Shown in pieces: positions 36,214 to 45,102 of a stretch of DNA of 64,000 nucleotides. The notes under the pieces are model-generated. The model was given only the letters and a program-made list of their open reading frames with translations, made no database searches and was not told the DNA's origin. The translations under genes and the position numbers were made by a program. The DNA is from Dyella lutea. Its GTDB lineage: Bacteria > Pseudomonadota > Gammaproteobacteria > Xanthomonadales > Rhodanobacteraceae. The stretch covers positions 186,001 through 250,000 of the forward strand of contig NZ_JAMZEK010000003.1 in NCBI RefSeq assembly GCF_024158035.1. Reading direction: 5' to 3'. Each line of letters opens with the position of its first letter. The first letter of the stretch is position 1.

Positions 36214-36809
36214 GGACTCAGTACATCGCGCAGTTTGGTCATGGCATAGCGCAGGCGGGACTTCACGGTCTCGCGGCCCACGCCGGTGACGTCGGCGATC
36301 TCCTCCAGGCTCAGTTCATTTTCCAGTCGCAGCAGGATGGCGTTGCGTTGTTCGTCGGGCAGTTGCTCGATGGCGAGCTGCAGGCGGCGGCGCTGCTCGA
36401 ACTCCGACAGCGCCTGCTCGGGTTGTTCGCGCTCGGGCGTAGGGTGGCTGGCCAGCGCGATCTCGGCTTCCTCGCCGACCGCGATCGGTCGCTTGCGGCG
36501 ATGGCCGTCGATGACCAGGTGGTGCGCGATCTGCAGCAGCCAGGTCTGGAAGCGGGCTTCCGGCCGGTACCGTTCGCGCGCGGCGATCACCCGGCTCCAC
36601 GTCTCCTGGAACAGCTCGTCGGCCAGTGCCCGGTCGCGCGCGCTGCGCAGCAGGAAGCGGTACAGCGGTCCGCGGTGATTCGCATACAGCGCCTCGAACG
36701 CGGCGAGATCGCCACGCGCGTAGGCCAGCATCAGCTGGGCATCGGGATCGACCGCCGCATCCATGGGCGGCGAGGGTACGCGATCCATGCTGTCACGATA
36801 AGTCGTCAT
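36210..36809 (-). CDS. ECF-type RNA polymerase sigma factor
   Basis: A 199-residue sigma factor distinct from RpoE. Region 2 has DLAAFEALYANHRGPLYRF and ADELFQETWSRVI; region 4 has QLPDEQRNAILLRLENELSL and VGRETVKSRLRYAM. Start ATG 36809 has ggagg close upstream (three bases, rather near); ATG 36785 is another option. Between a VWA lipoprotein gene and a probable anti-sigma gene, it may control envelope functions; that is inference. Confidence 0.88.
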   Translation of the reverse strand: MTTYRDSMDRVPSPPMDAAVDPDAQLMLAYARGDLAAFEALYANHRGPLYRFLLRSARDRALADELFQETWSRVIAARERYRPEARFQTWLLQIAHHLVIDGHRRKRPIAVGEEAEIALASHPTPEREQPEQALSEFEQRRRLQLAIEQLPDEQRNAILLRLENELSLEEIADVTGVGRETVKSRLRYAMTKLRDVLSP

Positions 36810-36921
36810 GCGCCTCCATTGGGCCGAGATGACCGCGTCCGTGGCGTCGTCGCGACGGGGGAGGAAAGCCGGCGCGGAACCGGCCATCGCCATCGTCGAC
36901 GGCGCCACGGCACGGTCAGCC

Positions 36922-38673
36922 TCAACGCTGTGCGGTGGCGTCGTCGGCCACTTCCGGCCCATGGGTGGACAGGCCGTCAGCCAGTGACACCAGCTGCACG
37001 AAGCCGGCGCGGCAGCCGTCCGGGTCGTTGCCACGCGCGCCGCGGGCCAGTGCCGAGATCTGCGCGTAATCGTAACCGTCCAGGTACCTCCCGCCACGCA
37101 GCCGGTCGGCAAACGCGGCCACTGCGGCGGCGAAGCGCAGGCGTGCACTCGCCCCGTGCGCGGCCTGCGCGGCGATCGGGCGTTCGATCAGCGTGCTGCG
37201 GTCGTGTCCGGGCAGTTTGTAGCGCAGGCGCAGGAAGGCCAGTTCGCCGCGGTGCGATCGGTCGCCCGCCGGCTTCGCGTAGTGCAGCGGATCGATACGG
37301 GCGGCAGCCGAACCGGTGGGGGTGATCTCGTACAGCGCGGTGACGTTGGCGCCGGCACCGATGTCGCCCGAATCCACCGCGTCGTTGTTGAAGTCCTCCC
37401 GGCGCAGCACGCGCTTCTCGTAGCCGATGAGGCGGTACTCCTTCACCTGCGCCGGGTTGAACTCCACTTGCACCTTCACGTCCTTCGCGATGGTCAGCAA
37501 GGTGGCGGACATCTCGTCGACCAGCACGCGCCGGCCTTCGGCCAGGCTGTCGATGTAGTGGTGGCTGCCGTTGCCTGCGTCGGCCAGCATCACCGCCATC
37601 GCGTCGTTGTAGTTGCCCTGGCCGAAGCCCAGCGTGGTGAGGGCGACCCCGCTCCGGCGGTGGTCCTCGATCGTCGTTTTCAGCGCTTGTTCGCTGACCG
37701 TGCCGACGTTGAAGTCGCCGTCGGTGGCGAGGATCACGCGGTTCACGCCGTCCTTCATGAAGCCCTGCTCGGCCTCGGTGTAGGCCAGGTCGATGCCGGC
37801 GGCACCGTTGGTCGAGCCGCCAGCGCCGAGGCGGTCGATCGCCGCGTCGATCGTGGCGTGCCGGTCGCCCGGGGTGGAGGGCAGGGCCACGCCGGCGCTT
37901 CCAGCGTAGGTGACGATGGCCACGCGGTCCTGCCGGCGCAGTTTCGTGACCAGCTGCTTCAGCGAAGCCTTGAGCAACGGAAGTTTGTCCGGCTCGTCCA
38001 TCGAGCCGGAGGTATCGACCAGGAACACCAGGTTCGCCGCGGGGATCGCGCTGGCCGGCACGCGGTAGCCCTGCACGCCGATCAGCAGCAACTGGCGCTG
38101 CCGGTTCCACGGTGCCGGTGCCATTTCGGTGGTGACGCTGAAGGGCTGGCTGCGGTCGTCCGGGGGGGCGTAGCCGTAGTCGAAGTAGTTGATGAACTCT
38201 TCGGCACGCACCGCATCGGCGGGCGGTAGCTGGCCGGCCTCGAGCATGCGCCGCACGTTGGTGTACGAGCCGGTGTCGACGTCCAGCCCGAAGGTCGATA
38301 CCGGCTGCTCGCTGGCCAACCGCACCGGATTGCTGTCGCGGGGGGTGTAGTGCTCGGTGTTCACCGCCAACGGCAGCACCGGGGCGAACGAAGCGATGCG
38401 CATGGGTGCACCAGCGACCTGCATCGCCTTCAGCGCGCCCAGGCTGTGCGCCTCGCGGGCGAACGCGGGTGCGCTTGGCGGCGCCGGCGGTGCAGGGGGC
38501 GCGGACAGGCGGTCCGTCATGGGGTACGGACGGTTGGCCTCGGCCTTCGGTGCCGGCGTCGCTGCGTGCGTGTCCACTGCCTGCAGTGACTGGCGGGCGG
38601 GAGCGCAGGCGGCGAGCGCCAGTGCGGTGGCGAGTGCGAGGGGCAGGGTGCGCAGCGGGAGCTTGGCGGGCAT
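36922..38673 (-). CDS. VWA-domain lipoprotein (YfbK-like)
   Basis: A 583-residue secreted lipoprotein; lipobox LALAAC puts the lipid on Cys23. A Pro/Ala-rich linker leads to a YfbK-type N-terminal domain (about 110-205) and a von Willebrand A domain (about 210-390) with the metal site DTSGS starting at Asp220. A C-terminal DUF3520-like part completes it. VWA domains bind protein partners through a metal ion. It lies 112 bases upstream of the ECF sigma gene on the same strand. Confidence 0.87.
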   Translation of the reverse strand: MPAKLPLRTLPLALATALALAACAPARQSLQAVDTHAATPAPKAEANRPYPMTDRLSAPPAPPAPPSAPAFAREAHSLGALKAMQVAGAPMRIASFAPVLPLAVNTEHYTPRDSNPVRLASEQPVSTFGLDVDTGSYTNVRRMLEAGQLPPADAVRAEEFINYFDYGYAPPDDRSQPFSVTTEMAPAPWNRQRQLLLIGVQGYRVPASAIPAANLVFLVDTSGSMDEPDKLPLLKASLKQLVTKLRRQDRVAIVTYAGSAGVALPSTPGDRHATIDAAIDRLGAGGSTNGAAGIDLAYTEAEQGFMKDGVNRVILATDGDFNVGTVSEQALKTTIEDHRRSGVALTTLGFGQGNYNDAMAVMLADAGNGSHHYIDSLAEGRRVLVDEMSATLLTIAKDVKVQVEFNPAQVKEYRLIGYEKRVLRREDFNNDAVDSGDIGAGANVTALYEITPTGSAAARIDPLHYAKPAGDRSHRGELAFLRLRYKLPGHDRSTLIERPIAAQAAHGASARLRFAAAVAAFADRLRGGRYLDGYDYAQISALARGARGNDPDGCRAGFVQLVSLADGLSTHGPEVADDATAQR

Positions 38674-38788
38674 CGGACGGCCTCCGGTTGGGTGTGTTGG
38701 ATGAAACGCACCCGCCCGCGAAACGGGGTCGAATGCCGGCGCTCGCGGTAGCATGGTCGCCCCTTTTCCACGCGGTGCCGTCCCGACC

Positions 38789-39262
38789 ATGCTCCACAAC
38801 GACATCCTGCGCGCCATCCGCTACATGCTCGATCTCAGCGACGGCAAGGTGGTGGAGCTGGTCAAGCTGGCCGACCCGGCCTACCTCTTGGAAAAGGAAG
38901 ACGTGCAGGCGATGCTGCTGCGTCCGGAGGATCCGGACTACCAGACCTGCAGCACGCCGCTGCTGGCGCGCTTCCTCGATGGCCTGGTGATCTACCGCCG
39001 CGGCCGCGACGACAGCCAGCCGCCGCGACCGCCGGAGAAGCGCATCACCAACAACGTGGTGCTGAAGAAGCTGCGCGTGGCGTTCGAGCTGAAGGACGTG
39101 GACATGCACGCCATCTTCGAGGCGGTCGGCCTGCCGGTGTCCAAGCCCGAGCTCAGCGCGCTGTTCCGCCAGCCCGAGCACAAGAACTTCCGCGCCTGCG
39201 GCGACCAGATGCTGCGCAATTTCATGAAAGGCCTGACGATGCGTCTACGCGGCGGGGTTTGA
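38789..39262 (+). CDS. DUF1456 (YehS-like) protein
   Basis: A 157-residue protein made of two similar halves, each starting with a helix pair (LHNDILRAIRYMLDL and TNNVVLKKLRVAFEL) and followed by 'DVxAxL' or 'DMHAIF'. This duplication defines DUF1456 (E. coli YehS). Function is unknown. It is divergent from the VWA lipoprotein gene with 115 bases between starts. Confidence 0.85.
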   Translation: MLHNDILRAIRYMLDLSDGKVVELVKLADPAYLLEKEDVQAMLLRPEDPDYQTCSTPLLARFLDGLVIYRRGRDDSQPPRPPEKRITNNVVLKKLRVAFELKDVDMHAIFEAVGLPVSKPELSALFRQPEHKNFRACGDQMLRNFMKGLTMRLRGGV

Positions 39263-39314
39263 CGTATACGCAAGGTTTGCCGCTCCGGCGGCCCGACCCT
39301 CGCGAGGCCCGACC

Positions 39315-39896
39315 ATGTCCGACATCCACCAGCTGGTGTACGCCAGCCGTGCCACCTTCCAGCCTGCCGACAACGGCGGCGGCGTCGAGCCGGAGGTTGC
39401 CCGCATCCTCATGCAGTCACGTCGCAACAACCCGCGGCGCCAGCTGGTCGGCGCGCTGTACTACGGCGACGGGTGCTTCTTCCAGTGCCTGGAGGGGCCG
39501 CGGGCCACGCTCGACGAGCTGTTCGGGCGCTTGCAGGAAGACTCCCGCCACCGCGACGTGATGGTGCTGCGGCGCCAGCCCGTCGATGCGCCGTCGTTCG
39601 CCGACTGGTCGATGAAGTACGTGCCCGCCGCGGGAGACGTGCAGACCCTGCTGGCGATGCACGGCAGGGACCGCTTCGACCCGTATGCGTTCGACGACGC
39701 GCTGCTGGAGGCGATGGTCGGCCTGCTGCACCACCGGAGCGATGCCGACAGCCTCAACCCGGTATCGGTGCCTGCGCGGGCCGCTCCTGCTGCAGCACCG
39801 GCGGCGGCTCCGGGGGGGCGCCGGTGGCTGCTGCCCGCGCTGCTGGCGATCGCCGCGGTGGCCGCGGTGGCCGCGGCGCTGTGGTGGTTGCGCTGA
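39315..39896 (+). CDS. BLUF blue-light sensor with C-terminal membrane anchor
   Basis: A 193-residue protein. Residues 1-100 form a BLUF flavin domain with the photoactive Tyr9 (LVYAS), the Asn pair 38-39 (SRRNNP), Gln57 (FFQCLEG) and the Trp-Ser-Met of DWSMKY. An Ala/Pro linker (about 145-165) precedes a hydrophobic stretch at about 169-191 ending WWLR, which should anchor the protein in the membrane from the cytoplasmic side. There is no EAL, GGDEF or other output domain, so signalling would be by contact with a partner. Confidence 0.88.
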   Translation: MSDIHQLVYASRATFQPADNGGGVEPEVARILMQSRRNNPRRQLVGALYYGDGCFFQCLEGPRATLDELFGRLQEDSRHRDVMVLRRQPVDAPSFADWSMKYVPAAGDVQTLLAMHGRDRFDPYAFDDALLEAMVGLLHHRSDADSLNPVSVPARAAPAAAPAAAPGGRRWLLPALLAIAAVAAVAAALWWLR

Positions 39897-39900
39897 GCAG

Positions 39901-41349
39901 TCAGCCGATCAGGGGGCCGGGTACCGGCTGACTGAAATCCTGCGGGGCGAGGTTCTGGATCAGCCGGAACACGCCTTCGTGGATCTTGCGCGGCAGAACC
40001 ACGTCGAGCACGGTGGTCTCGTGCGGACCGAGTGCGGTGAGCAGGTCGTCGCCTGCACCGCTCTGAGCCAGCGCGTGATGCACCAGGCCGCTCAGGTCGA
40101 CCGGCTTCACCAGCGCGCCGTAGGGACGGTGTCCCTGTACGGGCGGGCGCAGCGTGCGGCGCGTGTTGCGCGGGTCGGGCACGCGGGCGTCGCCGGTCAG
40201 TAGCGTGTGGTTGAGGAACAGCGACACGGTGGTGCGCTGGTGCGAATTGGCCTGGCGGTCGACCAGGAAGTCCGGCGGCATCAGGTTCGGGCTGGGCGGC
40301 GTGCCCGCGGTGAGCAGCAGGCCGGCACCGGTCAGCGGTTCGCCGGCCTCGTCGGTCAGGCGCAGGATCAGCAGGCTGCGCGGATCGTGGATATGCACGC
40401 GCGGCGGAAACGGACCGGCCGGTTCCAGTTCCACCTTGTCCGCGTCGCGCGCGGCGTTCTCTTGGTCGAAGGCGCCGCACAGCGCGGCGTAGCCGGCCGC
40501 GTCGCGCACGCCGAGGCAGCGCAGGATCGCTGCGATGGTGTCCGGCTGTGCGCTGGCGAGGATGCCGCGGTCGGTGCCCGAATGCGCGGCGCCCGCGATC
40601 ATCTTGAACGCGCAACGCGGTCCGCGCGTGAGGTAGAGCGAAAGCGGATCGGTGCCGGTGGCCGCGCCGCTGCCGCCACCGGCGAGACTCAGTACCGCAT
40701 GCGAGGCGTTGAGGTTGGCTGCGGCGATGCGCACCACGCCGTCGGAGCCGTCCTCGCCGGTGTAGCTGTTGAGATGATCGTAGAGCGAGCGGTCGGGGCG
40801 GTCGCCGGTGAGCACGAAGCGGAACAGTCCGCCGTCGATCGGATCGCTGCCATGGATCATGTCCAGATTCAGCCGCAGCGATTCGGCACTGCCCAGCTCG
40901 AGCCAGTCGAGGATGCGCTGCCCGGGCTCCACCCCGTCGAACCAGGCCTTCAGCCGGCCGAGCACGCCCTTGCCGAGCTGGGCCAGGGCCGAACCGAAGT
41001 TGGCCGGGGCGAGCATCACCAGGTGGCTGAGGCGGATGGTGCTGTAGCGGGCAGGGGTGTCGCGTTGTGCCCGCAACCATTCACGCACCACCGGGCCGCC
41101 GGTGGAATGGGTGATGCAGGCAAAGGACGGCTCGAGCAGGTGCAGGTCACGCAGGGCATGGTCGAACGCGCGCACCAGGTCGGTCATGGTGACTGCGTCG
41201 TCGAAGCTCACGTATTCGCTGAGCCAGATGTCGCGGATGGTCAGCGGTAGTCCCTGCGCTGCAGCCTGCTGCTGCAGGCGCTGCGGCATCTGGCCGTAGG
41301 TGGATGTGTTGGTGACGCTCCAGCCGTGGACGAAGACCAGGGTGCCCAT
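39901..41349 (-). CDS. Alpha/beta hydrolase, putative lipase
   Basis: A 482-residue protein. The N-terminus LVFVHGWSV is the oxyanion strand-turn of alpha/beta hydrolases, and ITHSTGGPVVRE holds the probable nucleophile serine in a THSTG elbow. A candidate acid and His are in the region ending GAAHSGTDRG. The last 180 residues, from about 300, contain predicted beta strands (RSLLILRLTDEAGEPLTGAG) that I cannot assign. There is no signal peptide. Substrate is unknown; lipid ester is a guess. Confidence 0.7.
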   Translation of the reverse strand: MGTLVFVHGWSVTNTSTYGQMPQRLQQQAAAQGLPLTIRDIWLSEYVSFDDAVTMTDLVRAFDHALRDLHLLEPSFACITHSTGGPVVREWLRAQRDTPARYSTIRLSHLVMLAPANFGSALAQLGKGVLGRLKAWFDGVEPGQRILDWLELGSAESLRLNLDMIHGSDPIDGGLFRFVLTGDRPDRSLYDHLNSYTGEDGSDGVVRIAAANLNASHAVLSLAGGGSGAATGTDPLSLYLTRGPRCAFKMIAGAAHSGTDRGILASAQPDTIAAILRCLGVRDAAGYAALCGAFDQENAARDADKVELEPAGPFPPRVHIHDPRSLLILRLTDEAGEPLTGAGLLLTAGTPPSPNLMPPDFLVDRQANSHQRTTVSLFLNHTLLTGDARVPDPRNTRRTLRPPVQGHRPYGALVKPVDLSGLVHHALAQSGAGDDLLTALGPHETTVLDVVLPRKIHEGVFRLIQNLAPQDFSQPVPGPLIG

Positions 41350-41438
41350 GCGCCGTCTCCCTCTCCATGCCCGGCGGGGAGGGACCGCCGGGTTTCGGGG
41401 GCATCGTACGCCGCCGCAGCGGCGCCCGGGGAGCGGTC

Positions 41439-41918
41439 TCAGTCGACCGCCAGCGGCCGGGTCGCGGCGATCGGTGCGGCGCGGCCGTAGCCCACCAGCT
41501 CCAGGGTCTGTCCCCAGGGTGTGCGCACGTCGATATGCAGCAGTCCATCCGGGCCGAGCGTGCCGGCGGTGCGGTCGTCGACCAGCGGGACATGGCGCCG
41601 CCGCAGCCAGCCAAGCGTGGCATCGGCGTTTTCCGTGCGCAGGCGCAAGGCCGGCTGGTTTCCGTTGACCGGCCGGCCACGGGTGATCTCCACCACGCTG
41701 CCCGGGCCGCACTCCAGCAGCGCCCGCGACGCCCCGGCATCGAGCACGTCGCAATTCATGGTGTCGCGCAGGAACGCCGTGGCCGCGGGGACGTCCGGTG
41801 CGGTCAGGCGGGCGTAGTCGCTGCCGGACTCCGCCCGGACGGGAGCGGAAGCGCCGGCGAACAGCAGCACCAGCATCAGCCCTGCAAAAAACCATCCTCG
41901 TTGGACCACGACACGCAC
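41439..41918 (-). CDS. Exported VOC (glyoxalase-like) protein
   Basis: A 159-residue protein with a signal peptide (about 1-28, ending APVRAES) and a single vicinal-oxygen-chelate fold: YARLTAPDVPAATAFLRDTM, then SVVEITRG and TPWGQTLELVGYG. VOC proteins are usually cytoplasmic, so export is unusual. No ATG suits; GTG 41918 or GTG 41909 is needed. Two VOC halves normally make one site, so it probably dimerises. Function unknown. Confidence 0.65.
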   Translation of the reverse strand: MRVVVQRGWFFAGLMLVLLFAGASAPVRAESGSDYARLTAPDVPAATAFLRDTMNCDVLDAGASRALLECGPGSVVEITRGRPVNGNQPALRLRTENADATLGWLRRRHVPLVDDRTAGTLGPDGLLHIDVRTPWGQTLELVGYGRAAPIAATRPLAVD

Positions 41919-42040
41919 CTCGGATCGGCGATGCCCGGAAGATTGGACTGCCAGGGTGACTTTCCAGTGGCGATTCGGTGGTCGCTGCGTTTCCCGACAC
42001 GAACGCTGCGCTAGGCTTGTCGTTTCGATGGAGGAAAGCG

Positions 42041-42865
42041 ATGAGCCTGGGTGTGTTGGGGGTGCTGGTCGTGCTGGGGCTGGTGCTGGCATGGCGGGGA
42101 TCGAGGCGGACGGGCGTGGCCGTCCTGCTGCTGGCGCTGGGGACGCTGTGGGGAGTGGGGTATCGCCCGCTGCCGCAGCGCATGCTCGATGGCCTGCAGG
42201 AGGGGTTTTCCACACAGGTGAGCGGAACTTGGGCGCCGCGCAATGCCATCATCCTGCTCGGTGCCGGCACCACGCGCGTGCCGGATGGCACGGTGGAGCC
42301 CTCGTTCTATGCGTTCGGCCGGATCGCAAGGGCCGCCGTGGTCTACCAGCAGTGCCACGCCTCCGGAAACGACTGCAAACTGCTGGTCAGCGGCGGCGAC
42401 GCCGTGCATAGCGGTCGCGCCGAGGCGCTGGTCTACTCGGACCTGCTCGCCGGGATGGGCGTGCCACGCAGCGACCTGGTGCTCGAGTCGCGCAGCCTGT
42501 CGACCTGGCAGAACGCCCAGTTCAGCCGTCCGCTGCTGGCGGCCTACCATCCGCAGAAGCTCGTGCTGGTGACGTCCGGCATGCACATGCCGCGGGCATT
42601 GCTGTATTTCGGCCATTTCGGCATGCATCCCGAACCGGTGCGTGCCGACCTGCTGCGGGCCCGCAAGGGCTGGTTGCCGAGTTCGTGGAACGCCATGGTG
42701 TTCGACCTCGCGCTGCACGAGTACCTGGGGCAGCTGCAGTTCCGCTACTACAACCTCACCGGCAAGAACCCGCCGCCGCTCCCTCCGCTGTCGTTGGCGC
42801 CCGAGCCGGCCGCAGCCGGCTCGGTGGCGCCGGCCCGGTCGTCATCGGCGCCCCTGCAGGAGTGA
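42041..42865 (+). CDS. YdcF/ElyC family membrane protein (DUF218)
   Basis: A 274-residue protein with two N-terminal membrane segments (about 2-18 and 22-40) and a periplasmic DUF218 domain (about 65-245): AIILLGAG, LLVSGGDAVHSGRAEA, ESRSLSTWQNA and LVLVTSGMHMPRA. Members such as ElyC and SanA influence cell-wall precursor or envelope integrity. A Pro/Ala tail follows. ATG 42041 has ggagg seven bases upstream. Confidence 0.87.
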   Translation: MSLGVLGVLVVLGLVLAWRGSRRTGVAVLLLALGTLWGVGYRPLPQRMLDGLQEGFSTQVSGTWAPRNAIILLGAGTTRVPDGTVEPSFYAFGRIARAAVVYQQCHASGNDCKLLVSGGDAVHSGRAEALVYSDLLAGMGVPRSDLVLESRSLSTWQNAQFSRPLLAAYHPQKLVLVTSGMHMPRALLYFGHFGMHPEPVRADLLRARKGWLPSSWNAMVFDLALHEYLGQLQFRYYNLTGKNPPPLPPLSLAPEPAAAGSVAPARSSSAPLQE

Positions 42866-42868
42866 CGC

Positions 42869-42897
42869 GCGGGCCACGGCCTTGCGCCGTGGCCCGC
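42869..42897. terminator. Perfect hairpin between convergent genes
   Basis: A perfect 12-base inverted repeat (gcgggccacggc with gccgtggcccgc) around a five-base loop, in the 38-base gap between the convergent YdcF-like and alcohol dehydrogenase genes. It has no T-run on either side, so it may act as a bidirectional barrier or stabilise mRNA ends rather than terminate on its own. Confidence 0.55.
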
Positions 42898-42903
42898 TGG
42901 TAC

Positions 42904-43965
42904 TCAGGCCGCTTCGCGCAGCGAGGCCAGGTCGATCACGAAGCGGTAGCGCACGTCGCTCTTGAGCATGCGCTCGTAGGCGGCGTTGATGTCCTGGATG
43001 CGGATCATCTCCACGTCCGAGACGATGCCGTGCTCGGCACAGAAATCGAGCATCTCCTGGGTCTCGGCGATGCCGCCGATCAGCGAGCCGGCGATCGAAC
43101 GGCGGCCGAAGATCACGTTGGCCGCGTGCACCGGCGGATCCATCGGCTCGACCAGACCCACCAGGCAGTGCGTGCCGTTGAGGGCCAGCGTGGCCAGGTA
43201 CGGATTGAGGTCGTGCCTGGTCGGCACGGTGTCGAGGATGAAGTCGAAGCGGCGCGCCACGGCCTTCATCTGCGCCTCGTCGGTGGACAGCACCACGTGG
43301 TCGGCGCCCAGCCGGCGCGCTTCCTCCTCCTTGCTCGGCGAGCGGGTGAACAGCGTGACTTCGGCGCCCAGCGCCTTGGCGAACTTCAGGCCCATGTGGC
43401 CCAGGCCACCCAGGCCGACCACCGCCACCTTGCTGCCCGGGCCGATGTTCCAGTGCTTGAGCGGCGACCAGGTGGTGATGCCGGCGCACAGCAGGGGCGC
43501 GGCGGCCTTGGCGTCCAGCCGCGGATCGATGCGCAGGACGAACCTGTCGTTGACCACGATGCGCTCGGAGTAGCCACCGAAGGTCGGCAGGCCGTCCTTC
43601 CTGTCGACGCTGTTGTAGGTGGCGACCATGCCCTCGACGCAGTACTGCTCCAGGCCCTGGTGGCAGGCGTCGCAGTGCTGGCACGAGTCGACCATGCAGC
43701 CCACGCCGACCAGGTCGCCGGCCTTGAAGCCCTTGACCTCGGCGCCGACCGAGGCGACCCGGCCGATGATCTCGTGGCCCGGCACCATCGGGTACAGGCT
43801 GCCGCCCCATTCGTCGCGGGCCTGGTGGATGTCGGAGTGGCAGACGCCGCAGTACAGGATGTCGATCACCACGTCGTCGGCGCGCGGCTCGCGGCGCTCG
43901 AAGCTGTGCGGGGCCAGCGGGGTGGTGGCGGACTGGGCGGCAAAGCCACGGATGTTCAATGCCAT
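42904..43965 (-). CDS. Zinc-dependent alcohol dehydrogenase (YahK/CAD type)
   Basis: A 353-residue medium-chain dehydrogenase. YCGVCHSD and GHEIIG hold catalytic zinc ligands, the structural zinc cysteines are in CMVDSCQHCDACHQGLEQYC, and GLGGLGHMG binds NADP(H). Similar to E. coli YahK, which reduces aldehydes. A good aaggag precedes ATG 43965. It is divergent from an AraC-type gene, its likely regulator. Confidence 0.93.
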   Translation of the reverse strand: MALNIRGFAAQSATTPLAPHSFERREPRADDVVIDILYCGVCHSDIHQARDEWGGSLYPMVPGHEIIGRVASVGAEVKGFKAGDLVGVGCMVDSCQHCDACHQGLEQYCVEGMVATYNSVDRKDGLPTFGGYSERIVVNDRFVLRIDPRLDAKAAAPLLCAGITTWSPLKHWNIGPGSKVAVVGLGGLGHMGLKFAKALGAEVTLFTRSPSKEEEARRLGADHVVLSTDEAQMKAVARRFDFILDTVPTRHDLNPYLATLALNGTHCLVGLVEPMDPPVHAANVIFGRRSIAGSLIGGIAETQEMLDFCAEHGIVSDVEMIRIQDINAAYERMLKSDVRYRFVIDLASLREAA

Positions 43966-44152
43966 GCGGATCTCCTTAGGGAGGCTGCGGGATGGTAGGG
44001 AAGCGATACGGAAAGTATGGGCGCCCGGTTGCGGCGAGGCGTAGCCGGATCCTGCTCGATCCTTGCCTGTTTCTCCGGCTGAGTGTTGCGGGTACTCGCA
44101 TCGGTGCGGAGGAATAGGCAAGCTGGCGACTCCGGTCGGTGATCAGGGCTCC

Positions 44153-45094
44153 ATGAAAAATAGCAATCCACTCCTGGCGGCGTCAGGGCGCGCTACCCAT
44201 GATCGCCGCGAATTGGCAAGTCGTGTTGAACGATACGCCAGCCCGGAGGGTGGCTGCGGACGCTGGCATCCCCGTCTGGCGTTCTACCGGGCCGAGGCGC
44301 CGGAGCCTCGTCTGTCAATGGTTTACGACCCCGCGCTGGTGCTGGTGGCGCAGGGGGCCAAGCAGGTGATCCTGGGCGGGGAGGTCTACCGCTACGACGA
44401 GTCGAACTACCTGCTCAGCGCGTTCGACCTGCCGGCGCATTGTCAGGTGGTCGAGGCCAGTCCGGAGCGGCCATATCTGTGCGTCAAGCTGTGCCTGGAC
44501 ATGGATCTGCTGCGCGAGCTGCTGGCCTCGGCACCGGCGGCCTTGCCCGGCGCGACCGGGCTGGGCCTGGCAGTCAGTCCGCTGGACCCCGGCATGCTCG
44601 ATGCAGTGCTGCGGCTGGTGCGGCTGATCGAGACACCGGACGACATGGCCGTACTCGGCCCGCTGGTCGAGCGCGAGATTCTCTATCGCCTGCTGATCGG
44701 CCCGCAGGGCAGTCGCCTGCGCCAGCGCGCCGTGGCCGGCAGTCGCAGCCAGCAGGTGGCCAGGGCGATCGACTGGTTGCGGCGGCATTACCGCCAGCCA
44801 CTACGCATCAGCGACCTGGCCGCCGAGGTGGCGATGAGCGCTTCGTCGCTGCATCACCATTTCCGCACCGTCACCGCGATGAGTCCGCTGCAGTACCAAA
44901 AGCAGCTACGCCTGCAGGAGGCGCGTCGCCTGCTGATGTCCGAAGCCGGCGACGTGGCTTCGGTGGCGCATCGCGTGGGTTACGAAAGCCCCTCGCAGTT
45001 CAGCCGCGAATACAGCCGCCAGTTCGGCGCGCCGCCATCGCGGGACGTCGAGCAACTGCGCCGCAGCCTGGGGCAGCAGACCGCATCGGCCTGA
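44153..45094 (+). CDS. AraC family transcriptional regulator
   Basis: A 313-residue regulator. The AraC_N type 2 sensing domain covers about 40-195, and two helix-turn-helix motifs lie at about 205-300 (ISDLAAEVAMSASSLHHHF and VASVAHRVGYESPSQFSREY). It is divergent from the alcohol dehydrogenase with 187 bases between starts; regulation of that gene, with an aldehyde or alcohol as signal, is inferred. ATG 44153 is used; an in-frame ATG upstream at 44063 would add 30 residues without family similarity. Confidence 0.9.
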   Translation: MKNSNPLLAASGRATHDRRELASRVERYASPEGGCGRWHPRLAFYRAEAPEPRLSMVYDPALVLVAQGAKQVILGGEVYRYDESNYLLSAFDLPAHCQVVEASPERPYLCVKLCLDMDLLRELLASAPAALPGATGLGLAVSPLDPGMLDAVLRLVRLIETPDDMAVLGPLVEREILYRLLIGPQGSRLRQRAVAGSRSQQVARAIDWLRRHYRQPLRISDLAAEVAMSASSLHHHFRTVTAMSPLQYQKQLRLQEARRLLMSEAGDVASVAHRVGYESPSQFSREYSRQFGAPPSRDVEQLRRSLGQQTASA

Positions 45095-45102
45095 CCGACC
45101 CC

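Noticed and set aside
42904-43810. Alternative frame on the same strand as the alcohol dehydrogenase
   Set aside because: The dehydrogenase frame has all zinc and NADP motifs; the other frame is Gly/Arg-rich noise.
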